Shown: positions 42,942 to 51,991 of the stretch, one piece after another | Layout: each line of letters starts with the position of its first letter | How positions within the stretch are numbered: position 1 is the stretch's first letter | NCBI RefSeq assembly: GCF_002019705.1 | Contig: NZ_KV917377.1 | Coordinates: 2,230,565-2,294,564 of the forward strand | Origin: Shouchella patagoniensis | GTDB taxonomy: Bacteria > Bacillota > Bacilli > Bacillales > Bacillaceae_D | Direction: 5' to 3' | DNA: 64,000 nt | Notes under the pieces: generated by a model | What the model was told of the DNA's origin: nothing | The model's input: the letters and a program-made list of their open reading frames with translations, nothing else | Databases searched by the model: none | Program-made: the position numbers and the translations under genes

Positions 42942-43422
42942 GTAACACACACTTCCTTTCAAGTACTAAAGTAATTATTGATCGTTTAATAGTAATTTCA
43001 AAAAATTCTGATGTCAACTCGCTTTAATCTAATAATCGACTCGTTTCATCGCTTAAACTCTTGCCACACTTTGGTCTTTAAGAAAATAAAATAAATATTT
43101 TAATAAAGATTTCGATGTTCAATTCGACAAAATCAGCTAGATTTAGCGCTATTCGCACACTTCTAGCTTTTTTGCTACCAAACCCCATTTTTCATTGACT
43201 CCAACTACCAAAATCGAACGTTCGTCCAGAATGATCCAATTCTGATACATCATGTTTACGTTATACGGTTTGGTTTAATAGAGTATCTTCAGAAAAAGAA
43301 CTGGCTTCTTCATCATATGGTTCCGGTTCAAAATCACCAGGACTTCATTCATGTTAAATGTCAGAGGTATCAACAAGAAAAAGCCGATCAGCGAAGATCG
43401 GCTTTTTCTTATTTACCTGCAT
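42942..43422. other. Gene-free stretch of 480 bases
   Basis: The right end holds the terminator of the leftward lipoprotein gene (43377-43408). A minus-strand open tail near 43272-43345 (FEPEPYDEEASSFSED) ends in TAA without a start and may be a relic. No other structure is seen. The promoter of the peptidase gene should lie near 42960-43060. Confidence 0.45.
43377..43408. terminator. Intrinsic terminator
   Basis: GAAAAAGCCGATC and GATCGGCTTTTTC make a near-perfect palindrome 15 bases after the lipoprotein stop codon. Confidence 0.85.
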
Positions 43423-44043
43423 TTAATTGGTTAACTCATCGAGACTAAATGTGAATAACGCATTGTTAATCAAGCCCGTAGCGGCTGTCCCTGCTTTCAC
43501 GCGAATGTATTGTTCATCTTCTATATAACTTGTATACACGACTGTGCCCGTCACTTCTTCACCCGGGGCAAGACTTCCTTTAATGCTTTCCGCTTCGTAC
43601 TCTTCATAATACTCGGCTTGGTCACCTGTACCAGATCCTTCTAGGTGAGCCGTATACTCGAACAGCCCCGCATTTTCTTTTGCATCAATTTCTTCATCGC
43701 CGATGTTCTTAATTGTAATCGAAGCAACCACATAGGCGTCTAAATCTGACGGTTCCCCATCCACTTCCTCCACCATGTCCACGCTGTTTAATGTAAATTC
43801 AAATGAAGAGATGTTGCTGTGCATGACGGCTGTATCGCCAACACCAAGCTCCATTTGATCTTCTCCTTGTTCTTCATTGTTTTCATTCTCCTCCGCCTCG
43901 TCATCGATCGTTCCCTCTTCTGTCGCGGCGTCCTCTTGAGCTGGTGCTTCTTGATTGTTTTCTCCATCTTCTGAATCACTACACGCCGCGAACACAAGGG
44001 AAACCCCAACCATTGTCGCAACAAGCGTTGATGCTTTTTTCAT
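43423..44043 (-). CDS. DUF4352-type lipoprotein
   Basis: ATG 44043 (GAGAGG about 12 bases upstream; an earlier ATG at 44055 abuts that site) gives 206 residues. The signal peptide ends in lipobox FAAC. A very acidic low-complexity linker (Glu/Asp/Asn) spans about 25-65. A C-terminal immunoglobulin-like domain follows with VGDTAVMHSNISSFEFTLNS, VVASITIKNIGDEEID and LAPGEEVTGTVVY, the DUF4352 pattern. The function is unknown, and such proteins sit on the outer face of the membrane. Single-gene unit. Confidence 0.8.
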   Translation of the reverse strand: MKKASTLVATMVGVSLVFAACSDSEDGENNQEAPAQEDAATEEGTIDDEAEENENNEEQGEDQMELGVGDTAVMHSNISSFEFTLNSVDMVEEVDGEPSDLDAYVVASITIKNIGDEEIDAKENAGLFEYTAHLEGSGTGDQAEYYEEYEAESIKGSLAPGEEVTGTVVYTSYIEDEQYIRVKAGTAATGLINNALFTFSLDELTN

Positions 44044-44315
44044 ATGTATGTTCATCCTCTCGATATGTCGTTCTTTAATGATATAACCGAATCCTCAATC
44101 TTTAAACAGCAAAAATACCTCTCTACCAGGACTATTAAACGATCAAGCTCCCCCGCCTTTTTTCACCTTATTATAGGAGATTCCCCCATCAAATCGGACA
44201 AATTATGTGAAATACCCAATTTCTTTCCTAGCTAGTTGTCCTCAAGGAATCTTTGATGTACACTTAGATCACGTTTTTACACAACAGAAATTAACATTTT
44301 ATTGGAGGTTTTCCC

Positions 44316-46238
44316 ATGTGTGGGTTTATCGGTGAGTTGTTGCATCATGCCAACAACCATACATCTGAAGAACGATGGAGTGAATCGCTTGAAGCCATTC
44401 ACCATCGTGGACCTGATAGCACAGGCAATTACCAGGATAGCTTTGTTCGACTGGGTTTTAAACGGTTGAGCATTATCGATATAGAACACGGACATCAACC
44501 CCTTTCCTATGAAAACGGTCGATATCAGATTATTTTTAATGGTGAAATCTATAATTATGTGGAGCTTAAAGCGGAGCTGACCGAAAGAGGCTACCTTTTC
44601 GAAACCGATTCTGACACGGAAGTATTGCTCGCTCTTTATGCGTTTGAAGGAAAAGAATCGGTCAAAAAGCTAAGAGGCATGTTTGCGTTCGCCATATGGG
44701 ATACTGAAAAAGGCGAACTTTTTTGTGCCCGTGATCCCTTTGGCATTAAACCGTTCTACTATGTAAAAGACGAGGAGCGCTTTTTCTTTGCCTCAGAATT
44801 AAAATCGATCAATCCGATTTTAGACGAGCAAGCGATTGTGCATGAGTCGTTACAACATTATACAACGTTTCAGTTCGTGCCAGAACCACGTGCCTTAACA
44901 AAGAACGTGCATAAGCTTTTGCCAGGCCATACATTAACGATTACGAATCAATTAGATGAAACGATTAAACCCTATGCAACGCGCTCATTCAAACCAAAAA
45001 CGGGAATTGATCCTTCCCAACTTGCCAAAATGACGAAAGCGCTCTTGCGCGATTCCGTTGCGAAACATATGCGTTCTGACGTACCGGTAGGCGCTTTTCT
45101 ATCGAGTGGAATTGACTCCACCTCGATTGTCGCGTTAGCAAAAGAGCTCCACCCTAACTTAAAAACATTCACTGTCGGGTTCGGAAATGAAGGGTTCAGT
45201 GAAATTGACATCGCGAAAGACACAGCGGCGAAACTCGGCGTTGAAAACATTAGCAAAGTCATTACACCTGAAGAATTTATCCAAGAGCTGCCTAATATCA
45301 TTTGGCACATGGACGAGCCTGTCGCTGACCCAGCAGCAGTCCCGCTTTATTTTGTCGCCAAAGAAGCAAGCAAACACGTAAAAGTAGTCCTCTCTGGTGA
45401 AGGGGCAGACGAACTGTTTGGCGGATATAATATATACCGCGAACCGATCGACTTGGCCTGGTTTAAACGAATTCCGATGGGACTTCACAAACCATTAAAT
45501 GGTCTATTTCATCAACTACCTGGCGCTGTGAAGGGACGAAACTACTTCATTCGTGGAACAACGCCGATTGAAACACGTTACATTGGCAACGCCTTTATTT
45601 TTTCAGAAGCAGAAAAAGCGCAGTTGTTTAAACACTATGATCCTACTATGCCTTATACGGATATAACCAAACCACTTTATCAAGACATACCGAATTATGA
45701 TGAATCAACAAAAATGCAGTACATTGACATGCATACGTGGTTACCAGGTGACATTCTCGTGAAAGCCGATCGTATGACGATGGCACACTCGATTGAACTA
45801 CGGGTTCCATTTTTAGACAAAGACATCTTTGCCTTTGCCCGTACGATTGAACGTGACGCCAAGCTCAAAAACAAGACTACGAAGCACGTCCTACGTGAAG
45901 CGATGAAGGAATACATTCCATCTACCATCGTTCCACGAAAGAAACTAGGCTTTCCTGTCCCAATTCGCCACTGGCTCAAGAACGAAATGTATGACTGGAC
46001 CAAAACACTAATTAAAGAAAGCAAAACAGCAAGCACCTACTTCCACACCGACTTCTTGTTAAACTTGCTTGAAGACCACGCAGCCGGAAAAGCCGATAAC
46101 AGCCGCAAGCTCTGGACGATTATCTGCTTTATTCTCTGGCACCAAGTGCACGTGGAAAAGAGCGTAACGAGCCCAAACCAAATTGTCAACATGATGCGGG
46201 TGACAAAGGAAGAACGTGAAGAAGTAGACGCATTATAG
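44316..46238 (+). CDS. asnB: Asparagine synthetase, glutamine-hydrolysing
   Basis: The 640-residue protein has an N-terminal glutaminase domain with Cys2 as nucleophile (MCGFIGE), RGPDS and NGEIYNY. The synthetase domain has the PP-loop SSGIDST, VGFGNEGFSEIDIA, and LSGEGADELFGGY. A C-terminal region follows with LPGDILVKADRMTMAHSIELR and VPFLD. It transfers glutamine-derived ammonia to aspartate using ATP. It resembles B. subtilis AsnB/AsnO. Which paralogue it is cannot be decided from the sequence. TTGGAGG precedes the ATG. Single gene with a strong terminator. Confidence 0.92.
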   Translation: MCGFIGELLHHANNHTSEERWSESLEAIHHRGPDSTGNYQDSFVRLGFKRLSIIDIEHGHQPLSYENGRYQIIFNGEIYNYVELKAELTERGYLFETDSDTEVLLALYAFEGKESVKKLRGMFAFAIWDTEKGELFCARDPFGIKPFYYVKDEERFFFASELKSINPILDEQAIVHESLQHYTTFQFVPEPRALTKNVHKLLPGHTLTITNQLDETIKPYATRSFKPKTGIDPSQLAKMTKALLRDSVAKHMRSDVPVGAFLSSGIDSTSIVALAKELHPNLKTFTVGFGNEGFSEIDIAKDTAAKLGVENISKVITPEEFIQELPNIIWHMDEPVADPAAVPLYFVAKEASKHVKVVLSGEGADELFGGYNIYREPIDLAWFKRIPMGLHKPLNGLFHQLPGAVKGRNYFIRGTTPIETRYIGNAFIFSEAEKAQLFKHYDPTMPYTDITKPLYQDIPNYDESTKMQYIDMHTWLPGDILVKADRMTMAHSIELRVPFLDKDIFAFARTIERDAKLKNKTTKHVLREAMKEYIPSTIVPRKKLGFPVPIRHWLKNEMYDWTKTLIKESKTASTYFHTDFLLNLLEDHAAGKADNSRKLWTIICFILWHQVHVEKSVTSPNQIVNMMRVTKEEREEVDAL

Positions 46239-46254
46239 AAAACAGAGAACAGTA

Positions 46255-46289
46255 AAAAGCGCATGAGGCAATTCTCATGCGCTTTTTTT
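46255..46289 (+). terminator. Terminator of asnB
   Basis: AAAAGCGCATGAG and CTCATGCGCTTTTTTT, with the T-run on the plus strand. Confidence 0.85.
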
Positions 46290-46310
46290 CTATTTCCTTT
46301 CGAGTTCAAA

Positions 46311-46345
46311 CAAAAAAAGGACCCCTTCCGAAGAAGAGGTCCTCT
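46311..46345 (-). terminator. Terminator of hag
   Basis: On the minus strand AGGACCTCTTC and GAAGGGGTCCT are followed by TTTTTTTG, just after the flagellin stop. Confidence 0.82.
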
Positions 46346-46350
46346 GTTTA

Positions 46351-47382
46351 TTAACCAAGAAGTTGAAGAACTTGTTGTGGAGCTTGGTTCGCTTGTGCAA
46401 GCATGGATTGTGATGCTTGAGACAAGATGTTTTGCTTTGTGAACTCCATGATTTCCTTCGCCATGTCAACGTCACGGATACGTGATTCAGCAGCAGTAAG
46501 GTTTTCAGAAGTGTTTTCTAAGTTAGAGATTGTATGCTCTAAACGGTTTTGAGTAGCACCTAATTTAGAACGCTCTGAAGATACTTTATCAATTGCTCCT
46601 TGAATGGCTGTGATTGCTTCACTAGCATTTTCAGAATTAGATACGTCCACCCCTTTTGTGGTCGCTACTGCGCCGCCCTCAAGTTGTTGATCTGCAGCTA
46701 GTACAAGTTCTCCGTCCTGGTAATAACCAGCTACTGTAGCTGGTGAAGCTTCAACTGGTGGAGTAGCATCAGGATCTGCTTCAACTGCATCCGCTGCTGC
46801 TTGCCATGTACCAATAGTAGTTCCATCTGCATCAACAATTGTAGTGCCATCTTCACTAGCCGTTGTTGTAGTAGCAACACCTAATGCTTCTCCGCTCATA
46901 TTATTAATTGAAATGGAGATGTTTTGTCCTTCGTTTGCTCCAATATGGAATTTAACGTTTGAAGCCGTGCCGTCGATTAGAGCTTTATTGTTAAATTGTG
47001 TGTCATTAGAAATGCGGCTAATTTCTTTAGCAAGCTCATCTACTTCTTTTTGAATTTCTTCACGATCAGTTCCTTCGTTTGTATCATTTGAAGCTTGAAC
47101 AGCTAGTTCACGCATACGTTGAAGGATACTATGTGTTTCATTTAGTCCGCCTTCTGCCGTTTGAATTAAAGAAATACCATCTTGAGCGTTACGGCTCGCT
47201 TGATCAAGCCCACGAACTTGAGCACGCATTTTTTCAGAAATTGCAAGACCTGCTGCGTCATCGCCAGCACGGTTGATGCGAAGACCTGAAGATAGTTTTT
47301 CTTGAGCTTTTGCAGCCATTCCTTGGTTCACACCAAGTTGACGGTGAGCGTTCATTGCGCTCATATTGTTGTTGATAATCAT
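46351..47382 (-). CDS. hag: Flagellin
   Basis: The 343-residue protein has the conserved N-terminal D0/D1 helices (MIINNNMSAMNAHRQLGVNQ, LSSGLRINRAGDDAAGLAIS) and a C-terminal D1/D0 helix (LGATQNRLEHTISNLENTSE, ending APQQVLQLLG). The variable centre (about 175-245) is Ala/Asp/Thr-rich with a VEADPDATPPVEASPATVAG segment and is about 40-70 residues longer than the B. subtilis centre. It polymerises into the flagellar filament after export by the flagellar type III system. Control is by a sigma-D promoter and CsrA-type leader sites upstream. No fliS/fliD gene is nearby. Confidence 0.95.
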   Translation of the reverse strand: MIINNNMSAMNAHRQLGVNQGMAAKAQEKLSSGLRINRAGDDAAGLAISEKMRAQVRGLDQASRNAQDGISLIQTAEGGLNETHSILQRMRELAVQASNDTNEGTDREEIQKEVDELAKEISRISNDTQFNNKALIDGTASNVKFHIGANEGQNISISINNMSGEALGVATTTTASEDGTTIVDADGTTIGTWQAAADAVEADPDATPPVEASPATVAGYYQDGELVLAADQQLEGGAVATTKGVDVSNSENASEAITAIQGAIDKVSSERSKLGATQNRLEHTISNLENTSENLTAAESRIRDVDMAKEIMEFTKQNILSQASQSMLAQANQAPQQVLQLLG

Positions 47383-47390
47383 TACTTGAA

Positions 47391-47425
47391 CACATCCTTA
47401 TCGTTGTTTTACCTCATCCTTGAGG
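47391..47425 (-). promoter_or_regulatory. Two CsrA-type binding sites in the hag leader
   Basis: On the minus strand CCTC-AAGGAT-GAGG (47412-47425) is a small hairpin presenting GGA in its loop. ATAAGGATGT (47391-47402) overlaps the ribosome-binding site. The same two-site arrangement in B. subtilis hag lets CsrA block ribosome binding. Confidence 0.7.
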
Positions 47426-47461
47426 ATTTATATTCAAACTCGCCGAAGCGAAGGTTTGACC

Positions 47462-47608
47462 CTACTCTTTTTTCGTGCTCTCTTTACGCCAGATCGATAC
47501 TTCTTTGATCCGAAGCTTTACGAGGTTCCCTTCGTTTTCAATAACAGGAATCATCAATTCTTCGTTGACTACGATTGATTCACTGATACGTGTTTGAAGG
47601 ATTAATCC
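47462..47608 (-). pseudogene. csrA: csrA-like gene without a usable start codon
   Basis: Ending at TAG 47462-47464, the minus strand reads GLILQTRISESIVVNEELMI, then PVIENEGNLVKLRIKEVSIW and RKESTKKE. This follows the CsrA pattern (LxLxRxxxESIxI...IxVxxxxGxxVKLxIxxPxxxxxxRKE), but the APK segment is shortened. AGAGG lies at the correct place but the next codons are TTA-ATC, with no ATG, GTG or TTG in frame. csrA normally lies directly upstream of hag, as here. It may be a dying copy, or it may use a non-standard start. FliW is not seen. Confidence 0.65.
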
Positions 47609-47678
47609 TCTTTGGCATGGCTTTTTCTACTTCATGCCATATATGATCGCTTTCTTGGCTTTTTTGCTTCTGTTTCTT

Positions 47679-47705
47679 TTATCGACACCTTTTTTAATAT
47701 GTTTA
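47679..47705 (-). promoter_or_regulatory. Sigma-D-type promoter for flagellin
   Basis: On the minus strand TAAA (47705-47702), exactly 15 bases, then GTCGATAA (47686-47679) fits the motility sigma-factor consensus TAAA-N15-GCCGATAA with one change. It lies about 300 bases before the hag start and would transcribe the csrA-like relic as part of the leader. Confidence 0.75.
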
Positions 47706-47920
47706 TAGTTTATTAGAATTAATTTGATGATTTTTACCACACTACGTTAATCCACACCTCGTAAAGTAGGATGTTTTCATGCATCAACCACGTAGAAAAT
47801 TGCTTTTTTAACGAAACTGAATGATTCAGAAACGATTAAATGGCTTGAACCCGACAGAGATCAAGCCACTTATCGCCTATTTTCTTTTCATGTATTCCTA
47901 GTAATACGCTCTCCCAATAC

Positions 47921-48181
47921 TTACAGCGATTTATAGATCCAATTTTTCCTCTTAAATCGATCATCAACTAGGGCAAACGCGAGCGCTGTCACCACACCGT
48001 ACACAATGACTCCACTCCATAGCTCGAATTGTTCTCCATAAGGCCTACTTACTAGGAGTGAATCAATCAATACGATTATCAACAAGATGATGAACGCTAC
48101 ACCTGCATGAAGCAAAAGAGAAAGCCAAAGAACGAGCTTTTTATTTACAAAAATCAGAAATAATCGAAGCAGGAGTTCCAA
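47921..48181 (-). CDS. Small membrane protein (86 aa), unknown
   Basis: The 86-residue product has two or three hydrophobic segments (LVLWLSLLLHAGVAFIILLI is the longest, then WSGVIVYGVVTALAFAL) and a basic end (RFKRKNWIYKSL). No family is recognised. It lies between the flagellin leader and the XRE membrane regulator, on the same strand as both. The start codon has only a weak Shine-Dalgarno sequence. Confidence 0.45.
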   Translation of the reverse strand: MELLLRLFLIFVNKKLVLWLSLLLHAGVAFIILLIIVLIDSLLVSRPYGEQFELWSGVIVYGVVTALAFALVDDRFKRKNWIYKSL

Positions 48182-48335
48182 AAATCAAAACAACGGACTC
48201 ATGTAGAGAAAGACGCCCAAGCCATTCCTAAAAAGGGCTGAGTAAAAAAAGACGATTCCACTTAGAAACGACATGCTTATGATCACAATCACACCAACGA
48301 TTCATTTCCTTAAAAGTAAAACCGCCACGCTTGAT

Positions 48336-49253
48336 TCAATCTTTGCTACTTTTCCAGGTCGTATAAGCGGTTGTAAAAACGGCGGCAACTAGAAACACTA
48401 ACCACCCAGGATGCCAGGCATTCCAAATAAAACCGATTGCCAGAAAAATAACAGCGGCCACTGGCCAAATCACCGCATGAATCCAGCTATGTTTGCTCGA
48501 TTCCTCATATTGTTCATATTCCTTTACATATTCCTCATTGTTGGCAATCAATCGTTCGCCCTCCATTGCCGACCCTGCGATAATAAACAAGTACACAGCA
48601 CATGCCCATATTAGCGGCATTAGTGCTAAGAGGGGATCTCTGTCTGCATGACCTGTGTCGTTAGTCAAAAAAGGTATCCCAAAACTAACTATAATGATCA
48701 CAATTCCGGTGACGATTAATAATCCATACCTTTTTCGATTGGCCATGCTTTTCTGTCTAAAATCTTGAATAAACGAATCATCAAAAATTAACGGTTGTGT
48801 TTCAAGTTCCTTGTACGCTTTTACGCTAAATCCTTGCCACACCAAGATGCCCACTCCACTAGCAACAACCATCATAAACAACACATAGCTAAATGTTTCT
48901 TGAACATACATAGGGAGTAAGATCGAAGCTATAAGAATAGCCACTCCAACTGCGATTCTTTTTGCGCCCTGCTTCTTATTTAAAAGATAGGCTTCCACAA
49001 CTTCCTGACTGGCATAGTACCCTTCCTCAGTTGTTCCATGTGCTCCAAAGGGCTGACCTTCACCCTTTAATAGGTAATCGAGCGAAACCTGGAATAACCT
49101 GCTCATTTTCACCAGTTTTTCTGTTTCCGGAAAGCCTTGTCCGTTCTCCCATTTACTTACCGCTTGTCTGGAGACTTGAAGCCTTTCAGCAAATTCTTCT
49201 TGGGACCATCCTTTTTGTGCTCTCAGCTTTTTTAGTTTTTGATAAAATTCCAT
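48336..49253 (-). CDS. XRE-family regulator fused to a membrane domain
   Basis: ATG 49253 (AGGTGAAGAG upstream) gives 305 residues. Residues 1-62 are a Cro/CI helix-turn-helix (KGWSQEEFAERLQVSRQAVS, KWENGQGFPE). The rest has about six membrane segments in three pairs (about 97-140, 170-225, 250-295) with charged loops. Such membrane-tethered XRE proteins are common in Bacillaceae and probably sense envelope or ligand signals. Palindromic GGTTGCAACC-type sites upstream are candidates for its operator. Confidence 0.82.
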   Translation of the reverse strand: MEFYQKLKKLRAQKGWSQEEFAERLQVSRQAVSKWENGQGFPETEKLVKMSRLFQVSLDYLLKGEGQPFGAHGTTEEGYYASQEVVEAYLLNKKQGAKRIAVGVAILIASILLPMYVQETFSYVLFMMVVASGVGILVWQGFSVKAYKELETQPLIFDDSFIQDFRQKSMANRKRYGLLIVTGIVIIIVSFGIPFLTNDTGHADRDPLLALMPLIWACAVYLFIIAGSAMEGERLIANNEEYVKEYEQYEESSKHSWIHAVIWPVAAVIFLAIGFIWNAWHPGWLVFLVAAVFTTAYTTWKSSKD

Positions 49254-49309
49254 TCTCTTCACCTCACCCTTATCGTAAACCGACAGCCATGATCCTTCTA
49301 CCTATCAGA

Positions 49310-49629
49310 GGTTGCAACCTTGCTATTTACAGTTGCACTTTCTCTTTTTTTTGCGTAGCATCGTGATTTTTCTGGTTGCAATCACGCGTTAAGTGCGTTT
49401 TGCAGTGAGCTAGCCATTCCGTAACAGACCCATGATATACGCTTATTTTATACTATTTTCTTACCAAATCGTTTAAACTTTCTTATGTTCATATGTACTA
49501 ATCATATAACTATTCCATTTACAAAACATTGCCACAATTAGACTTATCATCTTTTTGTCTGTATGATCTTTGTCTGCATCATCTAATTTTTTAAGGAGCA
49601 CTAAAAATTAGGATTCCTCGGTTGCAACA
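49310..49629. promoter_or_regulatory. Repeated GGTTGCAA motifs (candidate operator sites)
   Basis: GGTTGCAACC (49310-49319, perfect palindrome), AGTTGCACTT (49331-49340), GGTTGCAATC (49374-49383) and GGTTGCAACA (49620-49629) lie in the 430 bases between the XRE membrane regulator and the AlkD-like gene. The spacing is uneven. They could be binding sites for the XRE protein. Nothing else is seen in this gap. Confidence 0.4.
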
Positions 49630-49698
49630 ATCTAGAAGAAATATGAAAACGTTAGCATGCTATACTTTATTCCAACAACCGAAAGGAGTTTTGCTTTC

Positions 49699-50409
49699 AT
49701 GGATACTCATACTTCTCAATGCTTTATACATGAGTTGCAGCAACATCAAAATGAAGCGGAAATCGAAAAAATGAAAAAGTACTTTAAAGGTTCAGACGAA
49801 AACACAAAATGCTTAGGTCTTAACATGCGTACGGTTTTTCAACTTGCTAAGCAATTTACGGATATGCCTTTAACCGAAGTCGAACGGCTTCTGGAAAACG
49901 ATTATTATGAAGTGAGAATGGGCGCCGTGAGCATTATGGATTTTCAGGCCAAAGCCAAGAAACTCCCTGAGGAAAACAGGCAAGCTTTGTACGAGCTTTA
50001 TATACGGAGACATGATCGAATCAACAACTGGGATCTCGTTGATCGTGCCGCTCCTTCTGTAATCGGGACTTATTTACTAGATAAACCAAAAGATAAACTG
50101 TACGAACTGGCACACTCCTCTACTGTTTGGGAACGAAGAACAGCTATGGTAAGTACGCATAGCTTTATCAAAGCTGGCAACACGGAAACCACGTTTGCTA
50201 TCGCTGAGATTCTGATACATGATCCTGAAGATTTCATCAACAAGGCTGTGGGCAGTTTTATTCGTGAAGCAGGCAAGAAAGACGGAGACAAGCTGAAATC
50301 GTTCTTAAATAAACACGCTCACACCATGCCCAGAATCACCTTGAGATACGCTATAGAAAAGTTTGATAAGAGCACAAGGGACTACTACTTAAATCGAAAG
50401 AAGAGTTAG
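49699..50409 (+). CDS. AlkD-like DNA alkylation repair glycosylase
   Basis: ATG 49699 after GAAAGGAG gives 236 residues. An in-frame ATG at 49657 lacks a ribosome-binding site. The protein is all-helical with HEAT-like repeats. NNWDLVDRAAPSVIGTYLL contains the Trp-Asp of the active cleft and VWERRTAMVSTHSFI the conserved Trp-Arg-Arg of ALK repeats. IREAGKKD resembles the last conserved segment. AlkD proteins remove N3- and N7-alkylpurines without base flipping. Single gene. Confidence 0.88.
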   Translation: MDTHTSQCFIHELQQHQNEAEIEKMKKYFKGSDENTKCLGLNMRTVFQLAKQFTDMPLTEVERLLENDYYEVRMGAVSIMDFQAKAKKLPEENRQALYELYIRRHDRINNWDLVDRAAPSVIGTYLLDKPKDKLYELAHSSTVWERRTAMVSTHSFIKAGNTETTFAIAEILIHDPEDFINKAVGSFIREAGKKDGDKLKSFLNKHAHTMPRITLRYAIEKFDKSTRDYYLNRKKS

Positions 50410-50505
50410 CCTTTATAATGGAATTGAGTCCGAGAGTAGTAAAGGATGAAGCCTTTATCAAGGAAAGTCGCTGGAGAAAATTTTAAAATTCATTCTACTC
50501 CAAGA

Positions 50506-50691
50506 TCATGAGCCCTTTTCTGTTTTCCTTAATCCAGTAAAAAAATAGATAACGATCAAAGCTAGGGTGAACGGAATGACTACTTCTAAAACAGTCGTCC
50601 ACGTCATCTCACCAGAAATCAAATAAATCGCTGGTAACGTAATGATGAGAACCCCTAGAACTGCAGTGGAAATGAACTTAATAAACGACAT
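50506..50691 (-). CDS. Small membrane protein (61 aa)
   Basis: The 61-residue product has two membrane segments (ISTAVLGVLIITLPAIYLI and VVIPFTLALIVIYFF) and a basic tail. AAAGGGAGGGGAG precedes the ATG. No family is recognised. Single gene between AlkD and Rap. Confidence 0.6.
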   Translation of the reverse strand: MSFIKFISTAVLGVLIITLPAIYLISGEMTWTTVLEVVIPFTLALIVIYFFTGLRKTEKGS

Positions 50692-50905
50692 GAGCGCGCT
50701 CCCCTCCCTTTTACCTTTTTATTTCTATTCCCAATCAATCATTTTGTTAACCAGTGCATTCTTATGAATAGGAAATTTATTCGTGACCAATAACATAAAA
50801 ATTCACTTTTCTGTTATTGGGAAATGCATCAAATCTCTATCTTTTTTGTCGATAGAACAGGTATACTATCCTTAATTATCAAATAATTGGAAATGAGGAG
50901 CGCGT

Positions 50906-51991
50906 ATGGCTTTGTTATTGGCACCAGCGGAGGTTGGGCATAAGATTGCTGAATGGTATAGCTACATCATCGCAAAAGAGCTCAAACAAGCACAAAAACT
51001 GAAGGTAGAAGCGTATGAGATGATCGATAAAATGGAAGAAGACGATAAGATGATTGCGTATTATCAGTTGGTATCATTTAGACATGATTTGCTTATGGCT
51101 CGGAATCAAGACTCCACCACGACGAATACACAAACCCTCTCTCCGGTCGAATTCCAAGCAGACGATTACCTTCAATTTATGTATTACTATGTTTCTGGAC
51201 AACATGCGTTTTTGCAAGGCAAATACAAATCGGCTATCCGCTCATACAAGGTGGCCGAGCAATTACTAGAGAAAGTGAATGACCCAGCAGAAAAAGCTGA
51301 ATTTCTAGAGAAATTAGGGATTAGCTATTATCGGATCAATCAATATACGTTCGCCACAGCGTATATTGAACAAGCATTGGAATATTTCGGAGAGCACAGC
51401 AATTATAAAGAGAATGAGATCAACTGCGAGATGGTTTTAGCCGCCATTGACACGGAATTAACACGGTTTGAGTCTGCCGAAAACAGGTACATGGATGTGC
51501 TTGAGCCTTCTTATCAATACCCTTATACCCATGCACTAGTCCTCCACAATATGGGACTGAATCGGGTGACACAGAACAAGCTTGAAGAAGCACTCTCTTT
51601 CTTTGAAAAAGCACTATCCATACATGAGCATGCAGAGTCCATTGCCGGCTTGAAAACAAAATACTATTGGTTTCATATTCATTTAAAATTAGGAAGAAAT
51701 TTGGCAGGATTTGTTGAAATGGAAGTCGAATTAAAGAAGCATGATCTGCATGAATTCAAAGCGAGGTGCATGATAAGCAGAGGACTTTATATCGAGAACA
51801 GTCTGTCACTAGTCGAATCAGGAATCAGAGAATTAGAAAAAAATGAATTATTCTTCGAATGTTCGGAGGTCTCTGAAGAAGTGTCTCTCTTCTATGAATC
51901 GAAAGGCGATTTTCCCAACGCACTGAAGTTTTCAAAGCTGTCAAATGCAATGAATAAAAACCAAACTAAATTAGGAGTTGACCAATCATGA
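50906..51991 (+). CDS. Rap-family response-regulator aspartate phosphatase or regulator
   Basis: The 361-residue protein has the Rap layout: an N-terminal three-helix bundle (about 1-70, with AEWYSYIIAKELKQAQKLKV) and a tetratricopeptide-repeat domain. Typical repeats are AFLQGKYKSAIRSYKVAEQL, GISYYRINQYTFATAYIEQA and ALSFFEKALSIHEHAES. Rap proteins inhibit Spo0F or ComA-type regulators and are shut off by imported Phr peptides. The stop overlaps the Phr start (ATGA, 4 bases), which fixes the pairing. ATGAGGAGCG precedes the ATG. Confidence 0.9.
   Translation: MALLLAPAEVGHKIAEWYSYIIAKELKQAQKLKVEAYEMIDKMEEDDKMIAYYQLVSFRHDLLMARNQDSTTTNTQTLSPVEFQADDYLQFMYYYVSGQHAFLQGKYKSAIRSYKVAEQLLEKVNDPAEKAEFLEKLGISYYRINQYTFATAYIEQALEYFGEHSNYKENEINCEMVLAAIDTELTRFESAENRYMDVLEPSYQYPYTHALVLHNMGLNRVTQNKLEEALSFFEKALSIHEHAESIAGLKTKYYWFHIHLKLGRNLAGFVEMEVELKKHDLHEFKARCMISRGLYIENSLSLVESGIRELEKNELFFECSEVSEEVSLFYESKGDFPNALKFSKLSNAMNKNQTKLGVDQS

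Noticed and set aside
43788-44024. A very basic frame antisense-like to the DUF4352 lipoprotein linker
   Set aside because: It is the alternate-frame reading of the GAA/GAT-rich acidic linker, not an independent gene.
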